64,000 bases of DNA from Ascidiaceihabitans sp. (GTDB lineage: Bacteria > Pseudomonadota > Alphaproteobacteria > Rhodobacterales > Rhodobacteraceae), in the NCBI GenBank assembly GCA_029251465.1, contig JAQXDI010000043.1, forward strand, positions 1 to 64,000, in the 5' to 3' direction. Positions within the stretch are counted from its first letter, which is position 1. Every line of letters begins with the position of its first letter. The notes under the pieces are model-generated. The model made no database searches and was not told the DNA's origin. It saw nothing but the letters and a program-made list of their open reading frames with translations. The position numbers and the translations under genes are program-made. Positions 36,122-44,832 of the stretch are shown here, piece by piece.

Positions 36122-37204
36122 GTGCGTTGGTTGATCATAGGTGCGTTGATTTTTGTTGGCGGGTGTTCGAACCGCACTGACGCACCAGTTTTGCCTAGGG
36201 CGCTAAACATCGGCGACAACCAAGCCGTCTTTGTTGGCACCACGCGCAAACTCGATGAAACCGGCGTTTACGGGATTGGCAGATCAAGCGATTTGCAACT
36301 GCTAGAGCTGGAAATTTCGATCCCGCCGAAACGCACTTTGGGTTCGATTTCAGATGGATTCGACAAGCCTAATCCAACCAAAGATTTTGTCATCGCGGCG
36401 CAAAACCGCTTTGCAAAACCGCGTGATTTTCAAACAGCTTTGCGCCAGTCTTTTGATGCGCAGCGCGAAGTCACCGTTTTTGTGCATGGCTATAACTACA
36501 GCTTTTCGGATTCGTCATTCAGGCTTGCTCAGCTCGCTCATGATCTGGAATTGCCCAGCACGATGGTGTCGTATTCTTGGCCCAGCCGTGGGCACGTTCT
36601 AGGGTATGAATACGATTCAGACAGCGCCTTGTTCGCCCGTGACGGCCTGCAAGAATTGCTGCAAACCGTCAAAGCCAGCGGCGCGAGCAGTATCGTTTTG
36701 GTGGCTCACTCGATGGGTGGAAACCTCGCGATGGAAACGCTGCGCCAGATGGAAATCAAAGAACCGGGTTGGTCTGCGGAAAACCTGTCTAGCGTCGTTC
36801 TGATCTCGCCGGACATCAACGTGGATGTGTTTTTATCACAAGCCCGAGCGTTCAAGAAACTGCCAGAACCGTTCATCGTTTTCAAATCCCGCGCAGACAA
36901 GGCGCTAAAATTTTCGGCCCGATTGCGGTGGGAAGAAGCACGGCTTGGCTCGGTCGAGGACATTTCCGAATTCGCGCATTTGCCAATCGAATTTGTCGAT
37001 GTGACCGCCTTTACCGATGCCGGTGGTGGCAATCATTTCACTGCCGGCAGTTCGCCTGCATTGATCGCTTTGCTAAAATCAGCGGGTCGCCTTGATCGCC
37101 AATTCCTTTCTGGTGAAACGGGGTCAGCGGGGCTTTTGCCGGGGCGCAAACGTGTCTTGCGAAATGCCACGCAGATTATTGTATCACCGGGCAGAGATCG
37201 GTAA
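36122..37204 (+). CDS. Alpha/beta-hydrolase lipoprotein (DUF900-like)
   Basis: The 360-residue protein has a lipoprotein signal (lipobox VGGC, Cys15). The alpha/beta-hydrolase domain is of DUF900 type: VFVHGYNYSFSDSSFRLAQLAHDL, the nucleophile elbow VLVAHSMGGNLAMETLRQM, and NHFTAGSSPALIALL with the catalytic His. It starts with GTG at 36122, 60 bases after hslU. A lipase or esterase role at the membrane is inferred; the substrate is unknown. Its TAA abuts the MFS gene's ATG directly. Confidence 0.85.
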   Translation: MRWLIIGALIFVGGCSNRTDAPVLPRALNIGDNQAVFVGTTRKLDETGVYGIGRSSDLQLLELEISIPPKRTLGSISDGFDKPNPTKDFVIAAQNRFAKPRDFQTALRQSFDAQREVTVFVHGYNYSFSDSSFRLAQLAHDLELPSTMVSYSWPSRGHVLGYEYDSDSALFARDGLQELLQTVKASGASSIVLVAHSMGGNLAMETLRQMEIKEPGWSAENLSSVVLISPDINVDVFLSQARAFKKLPEPFIVFKSRADKALKFSARLRWEEARLGSVEDISEFAHLPIEFVDVTAFTDAGGGNHFTAGSSPALIALLKSAGRLDRQFLSGETGSAGLLPGRKRVLRNATQIIVSPGRDR

Positions 37205-38416
37205 ATGCGCACCACACATTTTCTGAAGTCAAACGCGCCGTGGCTTGCCGCAGGTGGATTACTGACCTTGCTGTCGTCGTTTGGACAGACGTTTTTCATC
37301 TCGATTTTCGCGGCTGAAATCCAATCCGAATTTTCGCTGAGCCATGGTGAATGGGGCGGAATTTACGCAATCGGCACAACCGCATCTGCGGCAGTTATGG
37401 TCTGGGCAGGGGGGCTGACGGATATGTTTCGCGTGCGAAACATTGGGTCAGTGATACTGGCACTATTGGCGGTGGCCTGTTTGGCAATGGCCCTCAACCC
37501 ATACGTATGGGCACTACCAGTCGTTATCTTTTGTTTGCGCATCACCGGCCAAGGCATGACCAGCCACATCGCTGTTGTCGCCATGGCGCGCTGGTTTGTG
37601 GCGGCGCGGGGTAAGGCGCTGTCGATTGCGACGTTGGGCTTTTCCGTGGGCGAGGCGGTGTTGCCGTTCATCTTTGTCACGCTTTTGACGATGATGGATT
37701 GGCGCTGGTTGTGGGTGGTCGCGGCTGCGGTGGCTTTCGCTGGAATCCCGATACTGATCGCGTTGCTGAAACGCGAACGTACCCCGCAATCCATGGCCAG
37801 CGAAAACGCATCGCTCGGAATGAACGCCCGCCACTGGGGCCGGATGGAGGCACTGCGCCACCCGTTGTTCTGGTTCATGGTGCCCGCCATTTTGGGCCCA
37901 TCCGCGTTCAACACCGCGTTCTTTTTCCATCAGGTGTATTTTGCCGAACTCAAGGGTTGGGAGCACCTGACTTTGGTGTCGATGTTCCCCATCTACACAA
38001 CCGTTTCAATCGCCGCGATGATCGCGTCGGGCTGGGCGCTTGATAAATTCGGCACGCCGCGATTGATCCCGTTTTTCCAGCTGCCCATGGTCGCCGCATT
38101 CCTGTGTTTTGCCTATGCGCAATCCATCGCGCTGACCGTCGTAGGTTTCGTGATGCTGGGGCTGACGTCAGGTGCGAATTCGACGCTGCCTTCAGCGTTT
38201 TGGGCAGAATTCTACGGAACGCGCTACATCGGTTCGATCAAAGCATTGGCGGCGGCGTTCATGGTTCTAGGATCCGCAATCGGGCCGGGGCTGACGGGAT
38301 TGTTTATCGACCAAGGTTTGGGTCTCGAGACGCAGTTCATCGGGGTCGCCGCGTTCTTTATATTCACCTCAATCCTGATCTGGATCGGGGTGCGTCGCTA
38401 TGCCCGCGACCTTTAG
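37205..38416 (+). CDS. MFS transporter
   Basis: The 403-residue protein has about twelve membrane helices, the inter-helix 2-3 motif GLTDMFRVRNIG (a weak form of the MFS A motif), WAGG, and FHQVYFAELKGWEHLTLVSMFPIYT in the second half. It resembles the oxalate/formate-antiporter-like and monocarboxylate branches. The substrate cannot be told. It is translated directly after the lipoprotein hydrolase and overlaps the convergent smr gene by four bases. Confidence 0.88.
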   Translation: MRTTHFLKSNAPWLAAGGLLTLLSSFGQTFFISIFAAEIQSEFSLSHGEWGGIYAIGTTASAAVMVWAGGLTDMFRVRNIGSVILALLAVACLAMALNPYVWALPVVIFCLRITGQGMTSHIAVVAMARWFVAARGKALSIATLGFSVGEAVLPFIFVTLLTMMDWRWLWVVAAAVAFAGIPILIALLKRERTPQSMASENASLGMNARHWGRMEALRHPLFWFMVPAILGPSAFNTAFFFHQVYFAELKGWEHLTLVSMFPIYTTVSIAAMIASGWALDKFGTPRLIPFFQLPMVAAFLCFAYAQSIALTVVGFVMLGLTSGANSTLPSAFWAEFYGTRYIGSIKALAAAFMVLGSAIGPGLTGLFIDQGLGLETQFIGVAAFFIFTSILIWIGVRRYARDL

Positions 38417-39009
38417 CGCGGCTTGCGCAGGTAGACATAGTAGGCACCGCCACCACCGTGTTTCAGGTGCGCTTGGGTCACTTGCAAAATGGCAGAGGAC
38501 AGCGGCGGCATCGACATCCATTGCGGGACTTGATGGCGCAACACGCCAAACCGCACAGGGATCGGGCCACCGTCATCGCGCGCTTTGCCTTTGCCCGTGA
38601 TCACCAGCACCAGCCGTTTGCCATTCGCTTGGGCCGACAGAATAAATTGCATCAGGGCAGGGTGCGCGCGATCCAGCGTCATGCCGTGCAGATCAATGCG
38701 CCCTTCGGGTTTCAGCTTGCCCCGTTTCATCTGATCAAACGACTTGCGGTCCATTTGGACAGTGGCCGCGCGGACTTGGTCAGCGATGGCCGGAATCAGA
38801 TGTGCGCGGGCAGTGGGTTTCGCAGGTTTGGCGCCCAGTTTTCCATGCGGCACTGACAGTGTATCGATCATTTTGCGACGCTTGGGGGCGGGCACGAACT
38901 GTGGCTCGATGTCCAGCGCGGCAGGGCGCGTGCCCATTTCAAGCCGTTCGGTTTGCGCCGCGACTTGTTTCCATAACTCGATTTCGTCAGGTCGTAATTT
39001 TCGGCTCAC
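38413..39009 (-). CDS. Smr domain protein
   Basis: The 198-residue protein has a variable basic N-terminal half and a C-terminal Smr (MutS2-type) domain: GRIDLHGMTLDRAHPALMQFI, VLVITGKGKARDDGGPIPVRFGVLRHQVPQWM, and HGGGGAYYVYLRKPR. Smr domains are nicking endonucleases or ribosome-collision factors; the LHG and TGKG motifs are intact. The start overlaps the mltA stop by ATGA. The smr-mltA-timA trio is a standard alphaproteobacterial block. Confidence 0.93.
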   Translation of the reverse strand: MSRKLRPDEIELWKQVAAQTERLEMGTRPAALDIEPQFVPAPKRRKMIDTLSVPHGKLGAKPAKPTARAHLIPAIADQVRAATVQMDRKSFDQMKRGKLKPEGRIDLHGMTLDRAHPALMQFILSAQANGKRLVLVITGKGKARDDGGPIPVRFGVLRHQVPQWMSMPPLSSAILQVTQAHLKHGGGGAYYVYLRKPR

Positions 39010-40064
39010 AGTGCACCTTCGGGGAGCAGGGCAAACGCGCGTTGGATCGGCATCAAAACCAGCATGCGGCCGGGATCACGCAAACGACCTGCGGCGCGAC
39101 CTGCCTTGTCGCCGGTGCCAAAAAACACATCGGCGCGTTGCGCACCTTTGATCGCTGATCCGGTGTCTTGGGCAATCATCAAACGGCGCAGGGGTTTTTT
39201 GCCATCTTTTTCGATCCAGACGGGCGAACCAAGACGAACGTAAGACGGATCAACCGCAACGCTGCGCATGGTCGTGATTGATCTGTTCATCGCGCCAAGC
39301 GGACCCTTGTGTGCCGGCACCTGATCGACGCTACGAAAGAAAACGTACGACGGATTGTGGAACAGCAGTTCGCGACCCTCTAAGGGATTGCGCCGGACCC
39401 AGTTTTTGATCACTTGCGCGCTGACTTGATGGGGTTTGTAGACGTTGCGGCGGACCAGTTCGGCCCCAAGGGATCGGTAGGTGTGACCGTTCGCGCCTGA
39501 ATAACCAACGCGCAGGAAACTACCGTCGGGCAGGCGGATGCGCCCAGATCCCTGGATCTGCAAAAAGAACAGTTCGACCGGATCATCGACCCAGGCAATT
39601 TCCAGCCCGCGCCCCGTCATGACGTCGGTGCTAAGGATGTCGCGGCGGGTCAACCACGGGCGGATTTTACGGGCCTCGGGTGGCATTGCGTAGACCGGAT
39701 AGCGATAGCGCGCCGTCTTTACGCGCGAGCCGTCGAGTTCCGGTTCAAAGTAGCCTGTGAACATTGCATCATTGCCGTCATCAATCATGACCGGGCGAAA
39801 CAGGAGTTCGAAAAACGCGCGCCCGTCTGTGGCTTGGGTCGCGTAGGCGCACAAAGACCCCCAATCGGGGTCTTTCATGTCGCGGCAGGTATTTTGGAAC
39901 ACAGTCAAAGCGGCATCGTGATCGTCGTCTGCCCAGCCGTCTAGCTGGTCAAAGGACAGCACCTGATAGCTCACTTCGGCTTTTGCTGGTGTCATTGTTA
40001 AAAACCCCGCTGCAAAAACCCAAGTGAGCGCGCCTTTTACGCGTCTGTAGAAACAAGCAGCCAA
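39006..40064 (-). CDS. mltA: Membrane-bound lytic murein transglycosylase A
   Basis: MltA cleaves peptidoglycan glycan strands to 1,6-anhydroMurNAc ends. The 352-residue protein has a signal peptide (ends MTPAKAEV, not a lipobox), the MltA domain (MFTGYFEPELDGSR, FLQIQGSGRIRLPDGSFLRVGYSGANGHTYRSLG), and the 3D domain with catalytic-type aspartates (IAQDTGSAIKGAQRADVFFGTGDKAG). The start overlaps timA by 28 bases. Anhydro sugars it releases could feed the AmgK-MurU recycling pair encoded elsewhere in the window. Confidence 0.95.
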   Translation of the reverse strand: MAACFYRRVKGALTWVFAAGFLTMTPAKAEVSYQVLSFDQLDGWADDDHDAALTVFQNTCRDMKDPDWGSLCAYATQATDGRAFFELLFRPVMIDDGNDAMFTGYFEPELDGSRVKTARYRYPVYAMPPEARKIRPWLTRRDILSTDVMTGRGLEIAWVDDPVELFFLQIQGSGRIRLPDGSFLRVGYSGANGHTYRSLGAELVRRNVYKPHQVSAQVIKNWVRRNPLEGRELLFHNPSYVFFRSVDQVPAHKGPLGAMNRSITTMRSVAVDPSYVRLGSPVWIEKDGKKPLRRLMIAQDTGSAIKGAQRADVFFGTGDKAGRAAGRLRDPGRMLVLMPIQRAFALLPEGAL

Positions 40065-40696
40065 TTTGGATCATCCGAACCCATGATGCGCGCAAACGAC
40101 CATGTGTCTTTTTGTTTCTTAATTTCTGTCAGAGATCCCTCGACAATATCGCCACCTTTGTCACGCACAGCTGAAGTCAGTTCGGCGACAAAGCGGATCG
40201 TGATTTCGGCCTCGTTTGTGTCTTTGTCGAGTGTCGCATTGGACAGGCGCATTTCACGCACACCGATAAAGTTCGCCTCGATAGTCAGCCCTTGGTCTTC
40301 GCGTGCGGCAACACCGTCCACAAAGCTTTCGTAGATTTCTTCGGACAGGAAGGGTTGGATTTCGGCCAGATCGCCGTTTTCATACCCCATCACGATCATC
40401 TCGTAGGCACCGCGGGCCCCACCGATGAAATCACCAACACCAAAGGATGGCTCAAGACGTTTCATGCCAGCCAGCGCGTCTGCGGCATCGCTGCCTTCGT
40501 CCACGTGATCGGTGATGTCCAGATCGGGGCCACCTTCGATGACCTCTAGGTCAGGGCGACCACGGCGTTCAGACGGTTGGGTCTGGACCTCGGGCTGTTC
40601 AAACCCTTCACGGGTGCCCAGCACGCTTTTGAGGCGCAGGATCAGGAAAACGGCAATACCGGCCAAAACCAAAAGCTGGATCAGGGGTGAATTCAT
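40037..40696 (-). CDS. Tim44-like adaptor protein TimA
   Basis: The 219-residue protein has one N-terminal membrane helix, a charged linker, and a C-terminal Tim44 domain (FGVGDFIGGARGAYEMIVMGYENGDLAEIQPFLSEEIYESFVDGVAAREDQG; ending EIKKQKDTWSFARIMGSDDPNWLLVST). It is the bacterial relative of the mitochondrial Tim44 import-motor adaptor; in Caulobacter TimA is an inner-membrane protein of unclear job. It is first in the timA-mltA-smr operon and divergent from fxsA and secB. Confidence 0.92.
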   Translation of the reverse strand: MNSPLIQLLVLAGIAVFLILRLKSVLGTREGFEQPEVQTQPSERRGRPDLEVIEGGPDLDITDHVDEGSDAADALAGMKRLEPSFGVGDFIGGARGAYEMIVMGYENGDLAEIQPFLSEEIYESFVDGVAAREDQGLTIEANFIGVREMRLSNATLDKDTNEAEITIRFVAELTSAVRDKGGDIVEGSLTEIKKQKDTWSFARIMGSDDPNWLLVSTDA

Positions 40697-40802
40697 AAAA
40701 AGCCTCGATATGGGTAAAACATGGAAACAGATCGTTGTTGCCCTTATGTAGGGTGTGACCCCCTACAAGTCCACTGTAGGGAACGTGAAAGGACCGATCC
40801 AC

Positions 40803-41300
40803 ATGTGGCTTTTGTTTGCTTTAATCGGCGTACCGCTGATTGAAATTACGCTGTTCATCCAAGTTGGCGGGGCCATCGGGCTGTGGCCAACGTTATTGGT
40901 GGTGATTGTGACCGCGTTTTTGGGCACTTATTTGGTTCGCTCGCAAGGGCGCAGCACGATGGCGAACCTGCAATCTTCGTTTTCGGATTTGAACGACCCG
41001 ACAGAGCCGTTGGCCCATGGGGCGATGATCTTGTTCGCCGGTGCACTGCTGCTGACGCCGGGGTTTTTCACCGATGCAGTCGGCTTTGCGCTGATGGTGC
41101 CGCAGTTTCGCACGGCGGCGTTCAATTACCTGCGCAAACGGGTGAACGTGCAGTCGTTTTCGATGGGCGGTGGCATGGGTGCCAATATGGGTGGTCAGCG
41201 TCGCCCGCAGAATGATCCAAACGTCATCGACGGCGAATTCGAAGAGGTCAAAGAACCACACGATGGCCCGTCTCTACCGTCTGACGGGACAAAGCATTGA
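40803..41300 (+). CDS. fxsA: FxsA family membrane protein
   Basis: The 165-residue protein has the FxsA pattern MWLLFALIGVPLIEITLFIQ, GLWPTLLVVIVTAFLGTYLVRSQG and MILFAGALLLTPGFFTDAVGF, three to four helices and a soluble acidic tail. FxsA was named for suppressing F-plasmid exclusion of phage T7; its normal function is unknown. An in-frame upstream GTG exists, but the ATG at 40803 matches the family start. It precedes secB by 60 bp. Confidence 0.92.
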   Translation: MWLLFALIGVPLIEITLFIQVGGAIGLWPTLLVVIVTAFLGTYLVRSQGRSTMANLQSSFSDLNDPTEPLAHGAMILFAGALLLTPGFFTDAVGFALMVPQFRTAAFNYLRKRVNVQSFSMGGGMGANMGGQRRPQNDPNVIDGEFEEVKEPHDGPSLPSDGTKH

Positions 41301-41360
41301 GGCCCACCCGCCAAGCTGTTAGAGCGGTAAAAACGCCGATATTTCCGCAGGAGTAAGAAA

Positions 41361-41843
41361 ATGGCCGAGAACGAAGCACAACAAGCCCAGCCGCAAATGC
41401 GCATCTTGGGCCAATTCATCCGCGACATGTCGTTTGAAAACATCATGGCACAAAAAGGCGCGCCAACGGATTCACAACCGGACGTACAAGTTCAGGTGAA
41501 TTTGGACGCCAAAAAGCGCGGTGGCGACAACAACCAGTTTGAATCATCGATCAAATTGAACATCACGTCCAAAGCCAAAGAAGGCGACGCAACACTGTTC
41601 GTTATGGAAATCGACTATGTCGGTATTTTCCACATCGAAGGCGTGCCAGAAGACCAGATGCACCCGTTCTTGTTGATCGAATGCCCGCGCATGATTTTCC
41701 CGTTCCTGCGCCGCGTTGTGTCTGACGTGACACGTGACGGTGGCTTCCCGCCGCTGAACTTAGAAAACATCGATTTCATCGCGTTGTACCGCAACGAGAT
41801 CGCGCGCCGTCAGGCCGAAAACGAATCCGCAGGCACGGCCTAA
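41361..41843 (+). CDS. secB: Protein-export chaperone SecB
   Basis: SecB holds preproteins unfolded and passes them to SecA. The 160-residue protein contains MRILGQFIRDMSFENIM, VQVNLDAKKR, and the conserved LIECPRMIFPFLRRVVSDVTRDGGFPPLNLENIDF split by a few residues, with a C-terminal SecA-contact tail lacking the zinc-like motif. A CAGGAGTAAG ribosome site precedes its ATG. It is convergent with dnaQ, three bases apart. Confidence 0.97.
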   Translation: MAENEAQQAQPQMRILGQFIRDMSFENIMAQKGAPTDSQPDVQVQVNLDAKKRGGDNNQFESSIKLNITSKAKEGDATLFVMEIDYVGIFHIEGVPEDQMHPFLLIECPRMIFPFLRRVVSDVTRDGGFPPLNLENIDFIALYRNEIARRQAENESAGTA

Positions 41844-41846
41844 GGT

Positions 41847-42533
41847 CTAGGTTTTGCGCCAAAGCGGGGCACCGCCCAGTTCTTTGGTGATATAAGCGTC
41901 ATGCGCGGCGGTCTCTGCCGCGCTGATCCGGGAGTTCAGAGGTGTGGGGCGCGGTTTTGGTGTCCACACATCGCCCGATGCACCGGGTCCCGATTGCGCC
42001 GATGTGTTCAACCCAAAGTCAGGCTGCCGTCCGCCGATCAATTCCAGATACACCTCTGCCAGAATTTCACTATCCAGCAAGGCGCCGTGCAAATCGCGTT
42101 CTGTTGTGATCCCGAAACGACGGCAAAGCGCGTCTAGCGAAGCCGGAGAGCCGGGGAATTTCTTGCGCGCGATAAGCAGCGTATCAAGCGCCTGCTCCAT
42201 CGGAATTTGCGGCAGGTTCATCCATTTAAGTTCGGCATTCAGGAACTTCATGTCGAACGCAGCGTTGTGGATGATCAGTTTGGAATCTTGAATGAAATCA
42301 AGGAAGGACTGACCGACTTGTGCAAACTTTGGCTTGTCGCGCAGGAAATCATCGCCCAATCCGTGCACCTGAAAGGCTTCGTCTGGCATGCCGCGTTCGG
42401 GGTTGATGTATTTGTGAAACGTTTTGCCAGTGGCGACGTGGCCTTGCAGCTCAATCGCGCCGATTTCAACGATGCGGTCACCGGAAAACGGGTCGAACCC
42501 AGTGGTTTCGGTATCAAGAACGATTTCACGCAT
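41847..42533 (-). CDS. dnaQ: DNA polymerase III epsilon subunit
   Basis: DnaQ is the proofreading 3'-5' exonuclease of the replicase. The 228-residue protein has ExoI IVLDTETTGFDPFSGDRIVEIGAIE, ExoII LIIHNAAFDMKFLNAEL and ExoIII DLHGALLDSEILAEVYLEL, the DEDDh set with the histidine in LHGALLD. The ATG at 42533 is taken over a TTG six bases further up. It overlaps the coaE 3' end by eight bases and closes the minus-strand maf-aroE-coaE-dnaQ operon. Confidence 0.97.
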   Translation of the reverse strand: MREIVLDTETTGFDPFSGDRIVEIGAIELQGHVATGKTFHKYINPERGMPDEAFQVHGLGDDFLRDKPKFAQVGQSFLDFIQDSKLIIHNAAFDMKFLNAELKWMNLPQIPMEQALDTLLIARKKFPGSPASLDALCRRFGITTERDLHGALLDSEILAEVYLELIGGRQPDFGLNTSAQSGPGASGDVWTPKPRPTPLNSRISAAETAAHDAYITKELGGAPLWRKT

Positions 42534-43116
42534 CTGCAATTCCTTGGCGGATAGAGTTTACGATTTCTGCGACCTGCGCGCGGGCGTGTTCGGGGGTATC
42601 TGTGACGATAACATAGTCTGCACGGTCGCGTTTTTCGTCGGCGGGCAATTGTTTGGCGCGGATCGCTTCGAACTGTTCTTGGGTCATGATGCCGCGTTCC
42701 ATCACTCGTTTTTTTTGGGTCTGCGCGTCAATCCAAACGCAGGCAACCGCGTTCATGTTGGCTTGGCCGCCGGTTTCAAACAGCAGCGGGATGTCGAAAA
42801 CCACGATGTCCGATGTGACCTTGGCCATGAAATCAGCGCGGTCCTGGCCTAGCAACGGGTGCACAACCCCTTCGATCTTTTTCAACAGCGTCGGGTCATT
42901 CATGATTGCCTCGCGCAAGTGGTCGCGCGAAATTTCGTCATTCACAACGGCGGCGGGGATCATGGCGCGCATGGGTTCAATCGCTAGCCCGCCTTTGCCG
43001 TACATCCGGTGCACGGCGGCGTCGGCGTCGTACACGTCGCACCCCAGATCGCCGAACATCTGCGCCGTCGTGGATTTTCCCATCCCGATTGAACCTGTCA
43101 GGCCAAGCTTGAACAT
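42526..43116 (-). CDS. coaE: Dephospho-CoA kinase
   Basis: CoaE phosphorylates dephospho-CoA in the last step of coenzyme A synthesis. The 196-residue P-loop kinase has GLTGSIGMGKSTTAQMFGDLG, DADAAVHRMYGKGG, HPLLGQDRADF and VFDIPLLFETGGQ. Its start shares a base with the aroE stop (TGATG). Motifs and length are normal. Confidence 0.97.
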   Translation of the reverse strand: MFKLGLTGSIGMGKSTTAQMFGDLGCDVYDADAAVHRMYGKGGLAIEPMRAMIPAAVVNDEISRDHLREAIMNDPTLLKKIEGVVHPLLGQDRADFMAKVTSDIVVFDIPLLFETGGQANMNAVACVWIDAQTQKKRVMERGIMTQEQFEAIRAKQLPADEKRDRADYVIVTDTPEHARAQVAEIVNSIRQGIADA

Positions 43117-43943
43117 CAGCGCAGGGCCGCAGCACGGGTGGCGCTGTCAACGACGGGGCGTTTGCCGAACCAACGCTCGAACGCTGGGACCGCTTGGTGC
43201 AATAGCATGCCGAGGCCATCGACGGTGATGCAGCCCCGTTGTTCGGCGACTTTTATCAGTTGCGTTTGCAGCGGCGTGTAGACCAGATCCGTGACAATCG
43301 ATCCTTTGCGCAGACCATCCAGCGGCACGCGCAGTTCTTGTTTTCCGATCATCCCAAGCGATGTGGTGTTCACGGTCAGCACGGCTTCTTCGAGGATATT
43401 GCCGGCTTGCACCCAATCGACCACCTGAACGCGGTGACCAAAGTCGGCGGCCAGTTTTTCGGTGCGCACCCGGGTCCGGTTGGTCAGCAAGATTTCAGGC
43501 ACACCGGCATCTAACAGCGAGGCAACAACAGCGCGCGATGCACCGCCAGCGCCAAGAACCGCTGCCGGTCCCGCCTTTGGGTTCCACATCGGCGCGCCCG
43601 CCTTGAGGTTTTCGAGAAAACCGTAACCATCGGTGTTGTCCGCATGAATTTTGCCATCCTTGCGAAAGATCAGCGTGTTGGCAGCACCGATCAGCGTGGC
43701 GCGGTCTGTGACCAGATCGGCAATTTCAAGGATCGTTTCTTTGTGCGGGATCGTGACGTTGACGCCAACAAACCCCATTTGCGGCAGCGTTGTCAGAACT
43801 TGACGCAGGTCGGCGTTTGACACATCCATCGGGATGTAAAACCCCTGCAGTCCGTAGGTTTTAAGCCAATGTTTGTGCAGCTGAGGCGACTTTGAATGGG
43901 CGATCGGCGATCCAATCACGCCAGCCAGTGGAATTTTATTCAT
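43116..43943 (-). CDS. aroE: Shikimate dehydrogenase
   Basis: AroE reduces 3-dehydroshikimate to shikimate with NADPH. The 275-residue protein has GVIGSPIAHSKSPQLHKHWL, GVNVTIPHKETIL with the catalytic lysine, AANTLIFRKDGKIHADNTDGYGFL, and the Rossmann AAVLGAGGASRAVVASLLDAG. Its ATG overlaps the maf stop by ATGA. Confidence 0.97.
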   Translation of the reverse strand: MNKIPLAGVIGSPIAHSKSPQLHKHWLKTYGLQGFYIPMDVSNADLRQVLTTLPQMGFVGVNVTIPHKETILEIADLVTDRATLIGAANTLIFRKDGKIHADNTDGYGFLENLKAGAPMWNPKAGPAAVLGAGGASRAVVASLLDAGVPEILLTNRTRVRTEKLAADFGHRVQVVDWVQAGNILEEAVLTVNTTSLGMIGKQELRVPLDGLRKGSIVTDLVYTPLQTQLIKVAEQRGCITVDGLGMLLHQAVPAFERWFGKRPVVDSATRAAALR

Positions 43944-44533
43944 GAGTCAATCTCACCTCTGAGAGTTAGAAACGCCAGCAGTTCCAAAAGTGGCATACCG
44001 AGGACGTTAAAGTAATCCCCTTCGATGCTGTGAAACAGGCGCACGCCTTCTTCTTCTAGTTTGTACCCACCGACGCTGTGGCGGATGCTGTCCCAGTTTC
44101 GGGTCACGTAGTCTTGGATGTAGCTGTCTGATGCTTGGCGCATGCGCAGGCGGACTTGGCCGACGTGACGCCAGATCGGTTTGCCCTCGTTATAGATGAC
44201 TGCGGCGGACAATAGTGAGTGTCGCTCACCACGCATGGATTTGATTTGGCTGATTGCCTGATCCGAGCTGTCTGGTTTGGACAACAGTGCGCCTTGGAAA
44301 TCTAGCACCTGATCACAGCCCAAAACCATGGCATCCGGGTGTTTGGACGCGACCTTGCGGGCTTTGGATTCTGCCAGCGCATCTGCGATGTCACGAGGGC
44401 TGGCACCCTCGGCCAAAAGCGATTCCTTAATCATTTGTTCATCAAAACGTGCGATTTCTATGTTGAACGGAACACCAGCATTGCGCAGCAGTTGCGCGCG
44501 GATTTCAGAACCTGATGCTAGAATGAGTGGCAT
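43940..44533 (-). CDS. maf: Maf-like nucleotide pyrophosphatase
   Basis: Maf proteins hydrolyse non-canonical or modified nucleoside triphosphates. The 197-residue product has the family start LILASGSEIRAQLLRNAGVPF, the ESKARKVASKHPDAMVLGCDQVLDFQG core, and SIEGDYFNVLGMPLLELLAFL. The gene heads the maf-aroE-coaE-dnaQ operon, and its start lies at the edge of the putative replication origin; a DnaA box begins six bases upstream of the ATG. Confidence 0.94.
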   Translation of the reverse strand: MPLILASGSEIRAQLLRNAGVPFNIEIARFDEQMIKESLLAEGASPRDIADALAESKARKVASKHPDAMVLGCDQVLDFQGALLSKPDSSDQAISQIKSMRGERHSLLSAAVIYNEGKPIWRHVGQVRLRMRQASDSYIQDYVTRNWDSIRHSVGGYKLEEEGVRLFHSIEGDYFNVLGMPLLELLAFLTLRGEIDS

Positions 44534-44538
44534 AACTA

Positions 44539-44547
44539 TGTGGATAA
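44539..44547 (-). promoter_or_regulatory. DnaA box (perfect)
   Basis: TGTGGATAA is the exact complement of TTATCCACA. It ends the maf-side edge of the putative origin and could also modulate maf transcription. Confidence 0.75.
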
Positions 44548-44560
44548 ACCCGTGACAAAA

Positions 44561-44575
44561 TTAAGCGTTTGTTAA
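44561..44575. promoter_or_regulatory. Perfect CtrA full site in the putative origin
   Basis: TTAA-GCGTTTG-TTAA matches TTAA-N7-TTAA completely, 13 bases from a perfect DnaA box. In Caulobacter CtrA bound at such sites in oriC silences initiation; the same role here is inferred. Confidence 0.6.
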
Positions 44576-44790
44576 GGAACTGTTCTGAATAATGGCGGGC
44601 CGTATGGCAAGGGGGATAAACGAACATGCCTCATTGCACTTGTGTCAATTTCGCCCTCTTGGGGTAAGGATAACATTGCTGCTGAGGACAAACATCATAT
44701 CCCAGAGTTTTGCACAGGTTTGTCGCGAATGATATTTGATGAAGGCCAAATAACCCATTATTATTAAATAATAACTTCTGAAATATACAG

Positions 44791-44799
44791 TTATCCACA
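44791..44799 (+). promoter_or_regulatory. DnaA box (perfect)
   Basis: TTATCCACA matches the consensus at all nine bases and lies 16 bases downstream of the AT-only inverted repeat, the usual arrangement of a box next to an unwinding element. Confidence 0.75.
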
Positions 44800-44823
44800 C
44801 AAGCAGGTGTAGATTTTTCCCTG

Positions 44824-44832
44824 TGTGCATAA
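44824..44832 (-). promoter_or_regulatory. DnaA box (TTATGCACA form)
   Basis: TGTGCATAA is the complement of TTATGCACA, which fits TTATNCACA. It is 24 bases beyond the perfect box and in opposite orientation. Confidence 0.6.
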
